Positions 11,835 to 22,603 are shown, counted from the stretch's first letter. The stretch is 64,000 bases of DNA from Closterium sp. NIES-65 (GCA_948144175.1 CANXME010000236.1:1-64000); one strand, 5' to 3'. Notes: generated from the sequence alone by a model not told the origin. Program-made: numbers and translations.

Positions 11835-13208
11835 TTATTCATCCGAGCCCGATCGATGGCGTGAATCGGTAACTGTGACTCGGTGAGGGTCGGTGTGGTT
11901 GGGCGAGCAGGCAGTCTCGTCAGTAGTTGGCCCAACTTCTACTGACTGCTTGGCGTTTCCCTGCCTCCGAGACCTCCTTCCCCTGCTCATGCTCCTCGAC
12001 GCCTCTAGCTCCTCTGGACATTCGCTCTTGCGATGGCCCGGCCGGTTGCAAGCAAAGCAGCGCCCTCTAAATGGCGTGGCAGCTGCATTCGTTGCGACGG
12101 CATGTACAGTGGCGTGCTCGAATCGGTCCCCGAGGACGATGTCCGAAATAGGACCCCCGGTCTCGGTCGGCGTAGGATATCGATTTTCTCGGCGAGCGCG
12201 AGGATTTCGTTGAAATTCGATAGCCCGCGTAGCATTATCTCGTGCGATATGTCCGGCTTCAGCACCTCCGACGTAACGGTCCACCCGCTTCCGCCTCGTG
12301 CATGTAGCCGACCTGTTCGCAAGTGCAAGGAAAACCGCTGGTGTAGGTCTTGAACCGACCCGAGCTGGCGCCAAGTGCGCAGTTTCTGACGCGCCGAAAT
12401 CGAAGCCGCGATCGGCTCAAAACGCGCCCGAAGCCCTGCGCACACACGCATACCCACGTGCTGTATTGGGCATGTTTCGCAGAACGAACTCCAGGGTGAC
12501 GCTGGACCCGAGGGCCCTTCCTCGTGACGACGGTGGCTCGTAAGCGCGTGGCGACGTCACGATTGAACTCGCCACCAGTCCATGGCGGGGCCCCTGAGTA
12601 GTGAAACCGCATACCGAATCTTGGCGGCGTCCGACTCGACGTAGTTGGCGTCGAAAAACACATTCATCGTGAAGACCCATTATTGAACTGTCGGGGCCGC
12701 CCGCTTTGGCTTGGGTCGAAGCAGGGCGAAATGTGCGTTGGCGGCTTGAGTGGCATTGGGGGCCATCATGGCGTTTTCACCACTTTGTCGTCGCAAACAT
12801 CCACGTTCCGACGGGGCTTCTCGGGGCTCCGTGGGCTTAGCGTGCTTCCTGTTCCCTCCCATGCCGGGCATCGGTTGGGCTGCGCCGTCACTGGGCTGCG
12901 CCTGAGCGCTGTCCCGTGCTGTTGTGTTGCGTTGGTGTGCCGGATGAGATGACAATCGGCTCCTCCGAATGTACAAAACATTGGTTGGTGCGTGGATGTC
13001 GTCGGAACATTCACCGTTGCTGTTGACGAGCGGAGTCACGTTCCGCCGTGAGCGTCGCGATTTCAAGCGCCGAATCCTCCAATTGTCGCACGAGACGATC
13101 GAGTTGCTCCTGCGTCAACGTGGCGAGAGTGAGGTCGGCCATGGCGTGGGTGTCGGCAAGCTCAGCGAGAGCCTCGGTCGTGGCCGTAGCGTGCTTGCGA
13201 GAGAGCAC
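11835..13208 (-). pseudogene. gypsy gag remnant
   Basis: Minus-strand frames from 13208 onward resemble the gag of the plus-strand element: a coiled-coil-like start (LTQEQLDRLVRQLEDSALEI), an internal retroviral-type gag core (ARFEPIAASISARQKLRTWR near 12400) and a CCHC zinc knuckle CFACNRPGHRKSEC near 12012-12060. The frame changes several times, so no intact protein is made. Confidence 0.8.
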
Positions 13209-13302
13209 CTACGAGCGGCGGTGCTGTGGTCGCTGAGAGACGTCTACCCCCCCAAAAAATTGAGATAGTGGGAAGCGAAGGTGGTGGATGCGGTCCGAGA
13301 TG

Positions 13303-13326
13303 AGATCGTAGGCTCTGAATACCAAG
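13303..13326 (-). promoter_or_regulatory. Primer binding site, tRNA-iMet type
   Basis: Just inside the 5' LTR the minus strand reads TTGGTATTCAGAGCC. It matches the standard plant initiator-methionine primer site TGGTATCAGAGC except for one extra T. Confidence 0.75.
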
Positions 13327-13675
13327 TGTTACGAGTGCAATTGAGTGAAACGAGACGAGAATTGCACTATCGAAGCAAAAGTACAATAGAGCGAAGGCAT
13401 GAGCGAAGGTTTATATTATGCGAAACAATAGTGGTAACGGTAATGGACTGTGGTTGTCGCGCGACGAGCCTGGGGCTGAGGTTGGGAAAGTGTCGAGAGC
13501 GTAGGCCCGAGCGCGGGTTACCAGCCGAGCCGTGAGGTCGGGATGCGATGTGCTGAAGAGGGCGGGATATGATGATGCGATGGTCGTGAGTGGTAACGGT
13601 GCTGACTGAGGTGCGACAAAGTGACTTAAGCGTTGAGCAGGGACGCGAAGTAAGGAAAAGGGGAATTTCCTTACA
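13327..13675 (-). repeat. 5' LTR of the minus-strand gypsy element
   Basis: 349 bases; on the minus strand it starts TGTAAGG and ends CGTAACA, matching the LTR at 35223-35549 in ends and internal sequence. Confidence 0.9.
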
Positions 13676-13838
13676 CTAGGCAAGGCAAAGAGAAAGTGTG
13701 AATACACTTCTCTGTGCCTGCCATTACGGTATGTATAATGTGTCACAGAGAACAGGCCCAACTATCACACCACCCCCTGCTGCTCGTTAAAACCCTTCTT
13801 TGAACCCGGGGCATGTAATTTTTTACTACGATGCTGAT

Positions 13839-14190
13839 TTACTTGAGCTTGTTTGAATACCAGTACACGCCCTTGGGCCATCTGCGTCAGGAGCCACCTG
13901 CAAGAGAAGGTGTGGGGGGAGGATGGGGAGAGATGGTGGCCAGAGAGAGGAGATTCATGAGGGAAGAAGCCTAGTTGCTGATTTACTTTAGCTTGTTTGA
14001 ATACCAGTACACGCCCTTGGGCCCATCTGCGTCAGGAGCCACCTGCAAAGAGAAGGTTGGGTGGGAGGATGGGGAGAGATGGGTGGCAGAGAGAGACTAG
14101 ATTCATGAGGGAAGAAGCTTAGTTGCTGATTTACTTGAGCTTGTTTGAATACCAGTACACGCCCTTAGGCCCATCTGCATCAGGAGCCAC
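13839..14190 (-). repeat. Three tandem copies of the FAD2 last exon
   Basis: Units of roughly 145 bases each carry an acceptor AG and the whole last exon with stop: 14131-14190, 13983-14042 (both code for [19 protein letters not shown]) and 13839-13897 (one base lost, frame broken). Intervening sequence is also repeated. Confidence 0.9.
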
Positions 14191-17100
14191 CTGCAGGAGT
14201 AGGGGGGAAAGATGGGGAAGGATGGCGGAGTGAAAGGAAGGAAACGAGGGAGAAAGGTTGGAAGCATGAGGGAGCAATTGTGGGAGGCGAGGTGGTGGTT
14301 AGGGAATGGAGCAAGTGATGAAACAAGTCAGTAGGTAATGGAAGGAAAGGTCCCAAAGTGCCAATACTAACACAGACACACTGAGACGAGACACCTCCCA
14401 CCACAGCGGTGACCACGTGTGACCAAGTGTGACCACGTGTGACCAAGTGTGACCACGTGTGACACAAGTGTGACCACGTGTGACCAAGTGTGACCAAGTG
14501 TGACCACGTGTGACCAAGTGTGACCAAGTGTGACCACGTGTGACCAAGTGTGACCACGTGTGACCAAGTGTGACCACGGTGACCAGGTGTGACCACGTGT
14601 GACCAAGTGTGACCACGTGTGACCAAGTGTGACCAAGTGTGACCAAATGTGACCACGTGTGACCAAGGGTGACCACGTGTGATTCACCACCAACTGGTGG
14701 TAGTGCTTGAGCATGGGCTTGATGGCAGGTGCAGCCCCTTCACCTTAAGTCGACTTTTGAGTCGACTCAAAAGTCTCCCGCCACAAGCGTTTTCACCACC
14801 AACTGGTGGTACTCTTTGATCATGGGTTTGATGGCAGGTGTGGCCTCTTCACTTTAAGGCGCCTCACCTCAACGATAGGCGCAACTACGATTGTCTGGAG
14901 GATTGGTACTCACACAGACGCACTGCGACACCTCCCTCCAGAACGCTTTCACGATAGGCGTTGCCGTCAAACTGGCAGACCTGGTAGTACTCCTTAAGAA
15001 TTGGCCTGATGGCTCGTGTGGCCTCCTCTTGCCTCCTCTGTTTGAGGCGATTAATGAATAGGCACGACTACAATGGAATGGTCAGAAGGGTTGGTAGGTA
15101 CTCACACAGACGCACTGTGACACCTCCCGCCAGAGGGCTTTCACGATGGGAGTGCCGTCAAACTGGTAGTAATCCTTTAGGATTGGCTTGATGGCTCGGG
15201 TGGCCTCCTCCGCATGGTAGTGCGGCATGGTGGAGAATATGTGATGCGCCACGTGGGTGTCCGCGATGTGATGGTGCACTGGTGGTGGGAGGGGATGGGA
15301 GAGGGAGAGGGGGGAGAGCAGGGGGGCATACAGCAGGCAAGGGGTTGTTCAGATAGTTAGAAAGAGGCATGGTGGAGAATATGTGATGTGCCACGTGCGC
15401 GTCCGCAATGTGATGGTGCACTGGTGGCGGTGGCGTGGCGGGGGGAGGGGAAAGTGGGGAAGAGGGTGTGAGGCCGAGGGAAAATACAGCAGGGATGGTG
15501 TTGCTCAGTTAGTGAAGAAAAGGCATGGTGGAGAATATGTGATGTGCCACGTGGGTGTCCGCAATGAGATGGTGCACTGTGTGTGGTGGAGGGGAAGTGG
15601 GGTAACGGGAATGAAGGAGGAGGGAGGAGTGGGGGCGGGGAACGAGGGAGAACCAGGGTGAGATTAGTGGGCAAGGCATGAATGACTTAGACACCACACC
15701 GTACCACACCGAACTACGCCAGACCGCACGGCACCGCACTGCACTGTGGGCTCACTGACCGATGTTGAGGTAGCCGTAGTCGCGGTCGACAGTGGCGAGC
15801 GCCCCTCGCAGCCACTCCCACTCGGTCGAGTCGAAGTGTGGCAGGGCGGGGTGCGTGTGCTGCAGCAGCGTGATGAGCACCAGGAACATGTTCACTATGA
15901 GGAGAGGGCAAACATACACCTGCAACGGAGAGAGGGCGAAGGAATTAAGGTGAAGGAAAAGGGCGGGGGCGGGGAAGGGGCACAGTTGTACGGCATCGTA
16001 GGGCGGGGTGCGTGTGCTGCAGCAGCGTGATGAGCACCAGGAACATGTTCACTATCAGGAGAGGACAAACATAGACCTGAAGAGGGCCGAGGGGGGAGGA
16101 ATCTGGGGTGTGGGAAAGGATTGCGAGTCTGGAAGAGGGCAGCGTTAGTAAGGGTGGTTGTGTGTGCTGCAGCAGCGTGGTGAGTGCGAGAAACATGTTC
16201 GCTAGGAAGAGCGGACACACATGCACCTGGCGAGGGGCGATACTGCGGACACACATGCACCTGGCGAGGGGCGATACTGCGGACACACACAGCCATGCTG
16301 CATCCGTGTCTTGATCACCCACCCATGCAGGACCATAGGCACCCATGCAAGGCCTTAGGCACCCATGCAAGGCCATAGGCACCCATGCAAGGGCCTTAGG
16401 CACCCTTGCAAGGCCATAGGCACCCATGCAAGGCCTTAGGCACCCTTGCAAGGCCATAGGCACCCATGCAAGGCCTTAGGCACCCTGGCAAGGCCATAGG
16501 CAACCATGCAAGGCCTTAGGCACCCATGCAAGGCCATAGGCAGAACCGAGGGATTAAGGCACCCGAGCACTCTCTGTAGATTCCCTCCCTGATACGCGAT
16601 TGCCATGCTGAAACCATTCTACAGCTGAGCCAAAGCCGTACGTACCTTAAGCACCCATGCGAGGCCATAGGCCGAGCCGAGGGAGTACAGGCACCCGAGG
16701 CACTCCCAACAGCCCCAGATCGCTCACAACCACCCAGAACCGCTCCCGATCGCAGAAAATCCCGAGTAGGGGCTGAAGTGGTTGGCATGCACGCCCTTGT
16801 ACTCGTGGCCCGACACGTTGAAGGCGAGATAGAGCGGCCAGCCAAGGGTGAGCGTGATGAAGATGGAGAGCACGCGCCCAAAAGGGTGCTGCAGGTACTC
16901 TGACACTGGCCCCAGCTGCTCCCTTCTCGCCGGCACAAACACCTGGCGTGGGCGTGAAGGTTAGATAACAGAAAAGTGTTGGAACAGGCACGCTCACACA
17001 CTCGCGCCCAAAGGGGTGCTGCAGGTACTCTGACACTGGCCCCAGCTGCTCCCTTCTCGCTGGCACAAACACCTGGCGTGGGCATGAAGGTTAGATAACA

Positions 17101-19860
17101 GAAAAGTGTTGGAACAGGCACGCTCACACACTCGCGCCCTAAGGGGTGCTGCAGGTACTCTGACACTGGCCCCAACTGCTCCCTTCTCGCCGGCACAAAC
17201 ACCTGGCGTGGGCGTGAAGGTTAGATAACAGAAAAGTGTTGGAACAGGCACGCTCACACGCTCGCGCCCAAAGGGGTGCTGCAGGTACTTCCGACACTGG
17301 CCCCAGCTGCTCCCTTCGCGCCGGCACAAACACCTGGCGTGGGGAGGAGGCAGGAGGAAAAGGGAGGTGGGAGGATGTGGGCGGAGAGGGGCAAGAGGGA
17401 GGGGGAAAGTGGGAAGGGGCAGGGCAGGGAGATAGAGCGGCCAGCCGAGGGTGAGCGTGACGAGGATGGAGAGCACGCGCCCAAAGGGGTGCTGCAGGTA
17501 CTCCGACACTGGCCCCAGCTGCTCCCTACGTGCAGCACATACACCTGGCGTGGGGAGAGGGAATGGGGGCAAGAGGGAGTCAGCGTGATGAAGATGGAGA
17601 GCACGCGCCCAAAGGGGTGCTGCAGGTACTCTGAGACTGCCCGCTTCGCGCCGGCACAAACACCTGGCGTGGGGAGGAGGAGGGACGCAAGTGAAGGAGA
17701 ATGACGTTACAAGTCAATAGGATGGAAGGGGTGCTGGAGACCAAAGGGGTGCTGGAGACCAAAGGGGTGCTGCAGGTACTACGTGTCTGCCGCCAGCAGC
17801 TCCTTTCGTGTGGGCACGAACGCCTGGGCTGGGGAGGGAAACAGAAATCCGTCGGTTCAGTTTTGAGTCGACAAGTGCAACAGATGGGCATTTGAGACGT
17901 TTCGACAGAAGTCACCAATCAAGCTTTGAGAATGAGAGTTGTGAGTTTATCTCGAACCATCAACTCGAACCATTACGAGCTTGCAGCCTTGCAAGTGTAA
18001 TTACACCCACTTATAACCACTCTACTTGTGCGCATGCAATCCCACCCCCTTATAACCACCCTACTTATGCATGCAAGCACGTACCTCGTCATTCTCCAGG
18101 CTGCCCGTGTTGCTGTGGTGACGGCGATGGCTGTATTTCCTGCGCAACCAAAAATGAGGTGAGGGGGGAGGGGGGGAGAGGAAGGGGGAGGCGAAAGAGG
18201 AGGAGAGGGGAGGAGAAGAGGGTGGTGAGTGTTGAGTTGCTGTGGTGGCGGTGGTGGCTGTATTACCGGCGCAACAACAAGGAGGGCGGAGACAGGACGG
18301 TGGGCGCTCGAGGTGACTTTTGAGTCGACTCAAAAGGACGGTGGGCGCTCGGGACTGGATCTCCTCAGCACGGGAGAAAGCGGGTGGTGACAATCAGGTC
18401 AGCTAATGCGTGAGGAAGCTGAGAAAGGGTTTGAGTTGGTTGGATGGGAGATGTTGGTGGGGCTGGAGAAGGGCCCAGGGGTTCTGTGAACGACATAGTC
18501 GACTCAAAAAACGCCTTGGGGAAATGTGTCGGGAGGAAGCAGAAGCAAAAGGATCCATTGATGAAGTATAATTTGGAGCTATTCTTAACATGGTTGGTTT
18601 CGTTGGTCTCTGTCCGTTCAAACTTCAAGATAGGCATGCCACCTCGCCCAAGTCCTTCTGAAGTTACCAGAGATTTCGACCTGACATTTAACGTATGCCA
18701 ATCACTAAGAGAGAGCTCATCCCAATCGGAAGAAATCGTCAAAGAACACTTCCAGAGGCTCTTCTTTCTCTTAGAAAGGTTCATATCCCAGCCGGAAGGA
18801 TTTCAAGGCTCACCAGGAGAAGTAAGGCACGAGCAGCCAGGAGTGCACCACCATGCCGACCGTGTCATTCACAAACGCGTAGTCCGAAAACGCGCCATGG
18901 CCGCACTCGTGCGCGATCACCCACAGGCCCGTGCACACGCACCCCTGCAGCCACGTGTACAGCCCCCACAGGATCACCGACACCGCCGGCCGAACGTACG
19001 GCTGGAGATGCGCCGGGAGGCGCGATTCAACGGCCGGATCTACGAGTTGGTGGATGTCGTCGAAGCGCGTGGTGGCGTAGAGGAATAAGGCGGCGAAGGC
19101 GAGATCGATAAGGAGGTAGGCGGAGGAGCGCAGGAGGGAGCGCTGGAAACAGTGGGGGGGGATGGCTCGGCGCAGATCTCCCAGGGTGAAGGGGGGCTTT
19201 GCCTGCCAGAGAGAAGGGGAGAAAGAAAGCCGTTGGAACTTAGTTTGAGACGGATGAGGAGGTAGGCGGAGGAGCGCAGGAGGGAGCGCTGGAAACAGTG
19301 GGGGGGGGATGGCTCGGCGCAGGTCACCCAGGGGTGAAGGGGGGCTTTGCCTGGAGGCGGAAGGGGAGAAGGGAGACAAATGGAAATGAGTGTGAGATAG
19401 ATATGGGGTTTTGGCGAGGAAGGGAATGGAGCTGGAACGACGGCTGATCAGCTGTGGTGAATGGGCCTGATTTCACAGGAGGTTAAGATGGCATTAGGAT
19501 CAATCAAACACCTTAAAGTCTTCAACAGTTGACTGTTCTGAATGATTAGTCCACGAATCGGTTTGTTCTGACAAAGTCAAACGGCATCGAACCGAATGGG
19601 ACTTATTTCCATGGTTATCTGTAACGTTCTCCAGGAATCTGACTGACGAAACGGGACAGATACCGGAACTAGACTCACAGAAGGAGCTCGAGCGATATTC
19701 TTGTTGAATTTTAAGATGTCTCAACAAATTTCAGAACTACACTCACCGATGGAGCTCGAGCAATCTTGTTCTTGTTTTTGTTGCTCTTCGCATCAGCAGC
19801 CGGTGCCTCGCTGACCGCTCGACGGTTCACAGCAGCGACCCCCTGACCTCCGCGACCCAT
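14131..19860 (-). CDS. FAD2-like omega-6 (delta-12) fatty acid desaturase
   Basis: ER-membrane di-iron desaturase that would convert oleoyl to linoleoyl chains. Exons on the minus strand: 19747-19860 (starts [10 protein letters not shown]), 18814-19202 ([19 protein letters not shown], histidine box 1 [11 protein letters not shown]), 18085-18139 ([19 protein letters not shown], box 2), 16646-16942 ([21 protein letters not shown]), 15760-15919 ([33 protein letters not shown]), 15106-15278 (box 3 in [23 protein letters not shown]) and 14131-14190 ([13 protein letters not shown]). The pieces total 1,248 bases, or 415 residues, against about 383 in plants; the excess is N-terminal. Exon 4 has two compensating one-base shifts, so its middle is out of frame as assembled. 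Box 1 has Gly where plant FAD2 usually has a second His, as in omega-3 enzymes; the histidines needed for an HX3H box remain. Confidence 0.88.
14409..14682. repeat. 10-base minisatellite
   Basis: About 27 copies of TGTGACCAAG or TGTGACCACG in the last FAD2 intron. The C form produces a CACGTG at each junction, a typical E-box/G-box core. Its long open frames ([19 protein letters not shown] type) are products of the repeat and are not called as genes. Confidence 0.95.
14752..14775. repeat. 24-base perfect palindrome, TCGA core, between direct copies
   Basis: Arms GACTTTTGAG and its complement around TCGA. A second, shorter palindrome AAGTCGACTT abuts at 14747-14756. The palindrome separates two copies of a FAD2 exon 6 fragment containing CACCACCAACTGGTGGTA (from about 14684 and from about 14792). 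Confidence 0.85.
15990..16215 (-). repeat. Partial copies of FAD2 exon 5 start
   Basis: Two copies of the exon start ([24 protein letters not shown] region) with acceptor, at about 15997-16080 and 16152-16215, on the gene's 5' side of the intact exon 15760-15919. Confidence 0.8.
16317..16545. repeat. 20-base minisatellite derived from the end of FAD2 exon 4
   Basis: About eleven copies of TAGGCACCCATGCAAGGCCA with T/A variants. The unit matches the complement of the exon 4 end (coding GLAWVLK, 16646-16680), so the end of the exon seems to have been amplified into the intron. Confidence 0.85.
16990..17820 (-). repeat. Array of six partial copies of FAD2 exon 4 start
   Basis: Copies of the acceptor plus [20 protein letters not shown] coding sequence begin near 17075, 17215, 17335, 17550, 17665 and 17825 (minus strand). 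The first three units are about 140 bases with the same intron tail, ending in CACGCCAG before each copy. The intact exon (16646-16942) is the one farthest downstream in the gene. Confidence 0.85.
18218..18280 (-). repeat. Partial copy of FAD2 exon 3
   Basis: A decayed copy of the exon carrying the HRRHH box lies on the gene's 5' side of the intact exon (18085-18139). Its acceptor region is altered (GGTAATACAG instead of AGGAAATACAG). Confidence 0.7.
18317..18336. repeat. 20-base perfect palindrome, TCGA core, between 17-base direct repeats
   Basis: CTTTTGAGTCGACTCAAAAG in a FAD2 intron. The 17-base sequence AGGACGGTGGGCGCTCG occurs on both sides, at 18294-18310 and 18335-18351. Confidence 0.9.
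19245..19705 (-). repeat. Partial copies of FAD2 exons 2 and 1
   Basis: About 19245-19356 repeats the start of exon 2 ([28 protein letters not shown]) with small indels. About 19676-19705 repeats the end of exon 1 including its donor. Confidence 0.75.
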
Positions 19861-21030
19861 GCTTGAATCTACTGATCGAAGCTTCGCAATCCAAGTTAGT
19901 AATGGAAAGCTTTCGCTAACACAAATTTGGGTCGCGTTGGGGCTTTTGTGATGCGTTGACGGATCAGAACCAGACGTACGGCTTTGATCGTGCCGATAAT
20001 GCTACTGTGCGGAGTAAAATCAGCTCAAACCTCCGACCGCCACGACACTAAGGAGAACCACAACAAAATACGGACCTCCGTTGGTTCTTCTCCCGACGCA
20101 TAAAGCAGTGCTTTCAGCTAAAATGGGAAGAGCAAGAATGCAGTGCTGTATTTTCCGATGACAAGGCTTATTCTGTGGCTGTTTCAGGTTTGGCAAGACG
20201 TGGGAACAAGCTCTATTGGGTGAATCCGAATCAGCCCAATCCGCGGGCAGCGTTGCTCCTGTGATTATGGGAGCCTTGGTTCGATCACGAAGCAAAGGTT
20301 CACACCTGGGATTCTTCATCAATGTTAGGGCCGGTACGGTAGAGGGGCGTCGGTCGTAATCGCGCCGCGCTGATAATCGACGACGAACCTTTTCACTGGC
20401 TGTCGTTGCCAACGAAGCAGGACCAGTGGACATAATTGCTTGTTCAGTAACGAGTACAATTTCACGAACTATAACGAGTAACACCACCAGAGAGGCTCGG
20501 TACAGCAGTAGTGTCTTGACAAAGTTGTTTTTTAGCATTCTTACTGAGGAAACTAAAGAAAGTACATCACCACATAAACTTGTTCCCTTACAAGCAACCA
20601 TGGAGAAGTCTTTTTAACAGGCCGTAGGAAACCGAACTCCAAAGGGCGTGTTAAAGCGCAAACTCCCAAAATTCGGCCACAATCCGTCGGGCCTTATCTG
20701 CGAAGGTAACCAGTTTGCGACAATTGTAAGTCAAGTGGCGACCGTCGCAAATTTCGTTAAAAATTTACGAATTTGATGGCCGTTTAAAAAGTCAACACGA
20801 AAACGACGCCGAGTCGACTCCAAAACGGCCAAGTAGTTGACACAGTGTGCGACAAACGCCTGCGACGACGCACGGTATCGCCCAGCGACAGAATTTGTGA
20901 TCGCGTCAAATGAGAAATATCCCCGTCAAAAGTGCGACCCCGTCGCACGTACTAAACTACTTCAGTAACTGCAATTTTAACAACTTTTCCGTACCAGCCT
21001 GCAATCCGGCCACCAAAGTTGTTAAATTGC
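19861..21030. other. Region upstream of FAD2, no secure gene
   Basis: Should include the FAD2 5' region. A 193-residue minus-strand open frame (20020-20601, one hydrophobic segment near its start) resembles nothing I know and has no supporting motif. A GAGTCGACTC palindrome lies at 20811-20820. The stretch 20640-21010 is rich in short GCGAC/CGTCGCA motifs with no clear structure. Confidence 0.45.
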
Positions 21031-21243
21031 CAAACCTCGCACTGCTGGCCCGGCCGTGTCGGCCTACGCTTCGGGACTAGCCCGAGCCTCGCTACTAGCA
21101 TAGCACTAGCTAGCTCGCACGCACCGCGTTACCGTTTGCATGTTTCACGTATAAATGTTCGCTCATGCCTTCGCTCACATCTTTGTACTCGTTTGACACC
21201 TTAGTGCAATTCTCGCTACTTCGATTCATTGCACCCATAACAC
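21031..21243 (+). repeat. Truncated 5' LTR of the plus-strand gypsy
   Basis: Matches the last two thirds of 35223-35549, beginning at CCAAACCTCGCACTG and ending CCATAACA. About 115 bases of the LTR start are missing and replaced by unrelated sequence. A TATAAAT box is at 21150-21156. TTGGTTTTCAG right after it is a weak tRNA-iMet-type primer site. Confidence 0.85.
21150..21156 (+). promoter_or_regulatory. TATA box in gypsy LTR
   Basis: TATAAAT, conserved in the other LTR at 35458-35464, in the position expected for the core promoter of an LTR. Confidence 0.5.
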
Positions 21244-21424
21244 TTGGTTTTCAGTGCCCCTTTCTTTCGGACCGCGCATCTCCGCACCCCAGGAAATCAA
21301 CTTTTGATTTTCACTCGAAGGGACTCACGTACCTTAGCACCTAAGAGCTGCTGTCCTCGCGTTCTCTCGTAAACGCGTGCAGCCACGACAACGCCTAGAC
21401 TAAGACGAGCCGACGCCCTTCGAC

Positions 21425-22603
21425 ATGGCTGAACACATCGACGTCACAAATCTCACGCAGGAGCACTTGAACGATCTGCTACGACAAATCCGCGAGAGCG
21501 CCAAGGAAATCGCGACGCTGACGGCAGAGCGCTCGTCCCTGCAAAACGACCTCACACGAGCACAATCCCAAGCATCTGGCACTCCGATTCAGCCCGCACC
21601 ACAAACATCACAGCACGGAAGTGTGGGGCAACCCGCGAGCGCCGCAAGTGATGGCGTCGTCCGCCATGACGGAGACGACGACCACGGCACGACACACCCC
21701 GACGCGACGAATGCGGCCAGGACTCAGCCTCAAGTCACGATTTCAGTGCCGGCCAGCGGATCAACTCTTCCGTCGCCGATGCCGCTAAAGCTGCAGCGTC
21801 CGCCATGCTTTGACCCAAGTCAGCGAGGTGGTCCTACCGTTCAGGCGTGGCTCTTCACGTTGAACGTTTTCTTCGACGCGAACTACGTCTCGGAAGATAC
21901 GGCGAAGATTCGTTACGCCGTGTCGTTGCTGCGAGGACCCGCCATGGACTGGTGGCGCGTCATCGTCACGAAGCCGGTAGACTACGCGACTCTACCGACA
22001 AGGGAAGGACAAACCAGACCATGGGCGCCGTCGTATTTCGTGGAGGTGCCCCAATATCGCACGTGGGACGCGTGGTGCGGAGGTCTGTGTGCTCGTTTCG
22101 AGCCAATCGCGGCTTCGATCGCGGCGCGACAGAAGCTCCGCACTTGGCGCCAACTCGGTTCCGTCCAAGACTACACGAGCGGATTTCTGGCGCTATGCGA
22201 GCAGGTGGGATACATGCACGAGAGCGAGCGCATCGACCGCTACATCGGCGGCCTGAAGCAGGACATCGCTCAGGAAATCCAGCTTCGCGGCGTCACCGAC
22301 TTTCAAGAAATTCTCGCTATGGCGGAGAAACTTGATTTCTTCCGCCGACCGAGACCAGGGTCCTACGGAAGTAGCCATTGGGACATCGGCCTCGTGGGAC
22401 GAACGAGGGCGCCACGATACGTGCCGTTGCCGCAAACGCCGCTGCCGCACCGGTCAAAGGGCGCGGTTTTGCGTGCAATCGGCCGGGACATCGCAAGAGC
22501 GAATGCCCGGAAAACGCAAAGGGAAAGGGGGAAGTTGAGCAGCGGAAACAGACCAAGCAGCAGGGAAACGCTGGGAGTCAGTAGCAGACGGGCCCTCTAC
22601 TGA
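21425..22603 (+). pseudogene. gypsy gag
   Basis: Starts MAEHIDVTNLTQEHLNDLLR with a heptad-like N terminus. The Retrotrans_gag core follows (about residues 120-310: PPCFDPSQRGGPTVQAWLF, LLRGPAMDWWRV, ARFEPIAASIAARQKLRTWR, RIDRYIGGLKQDI). A frameshift near 22370 moves the zinc knuckle (FACNRPGHRKSEC, about 22465-22510) into another frame. The first Cys of the CCHC motif is Gly here, whereas the minus-strand relative retains it. Confidence 0.85.

Larger units (their letters stand above)
8041..13675 (-). mobile_element. Ty3/gypsy LTR retrotransposon, decayed, minus strand
   Basis: Element of 5.6 kb bounded by two similar LTRs (8041-8389 and 13327-13675) that begin TGTTACG and end TTACA on the plus strand. 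Read on the minus strand the order is gag, protease, RT, RNase H, integrase, which is the Ty3/gypsy order. A tRNA-iMet-like primer site lies inside the 5' LTR and a purine tract inside the 3' LTR. No clean target duplication is visible. Coding frames are broken by many indels. It is a close relative of the element at 21031-35549 (shared gag and pol motifs). Confidence 0.93.
14340..15585 (-). repeat. Partial copies of FAD2 exon 6
   Basis: End-of-exon copies on the gene's 3' side at about 14340-14400, 14687-14735, 14795-14850 and 14900-14990. Start-of-exon copies on its 5' side at about 15366-15425 and 15527-15585, repeating [19 protein letters not shown] with the acceptor. Intact exon: 15106-15278. 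Confidence 0.8.

Noticed and set aside
8041..13680. Target-site duplication for the minus-strand gypsy
   Set aside because: Outer flanks TGAGG and CTAGG do not match well enough to claim a 5-base duplication.
14409..14682. Regular short repeats resembling a CRISPR array
   Set aside because: Units are directly tandem with no unique spacers, and this is a eukaryotic intron; it is a minisatellite. The same applies to 16317-16545 and 7024-7215.
20020..20601. 193-residue minus-strand frame upstream of FAD2 as a gene
   Set aside because: No recognised motif, no partner exon and no support beyond length; left as a possible open frame.
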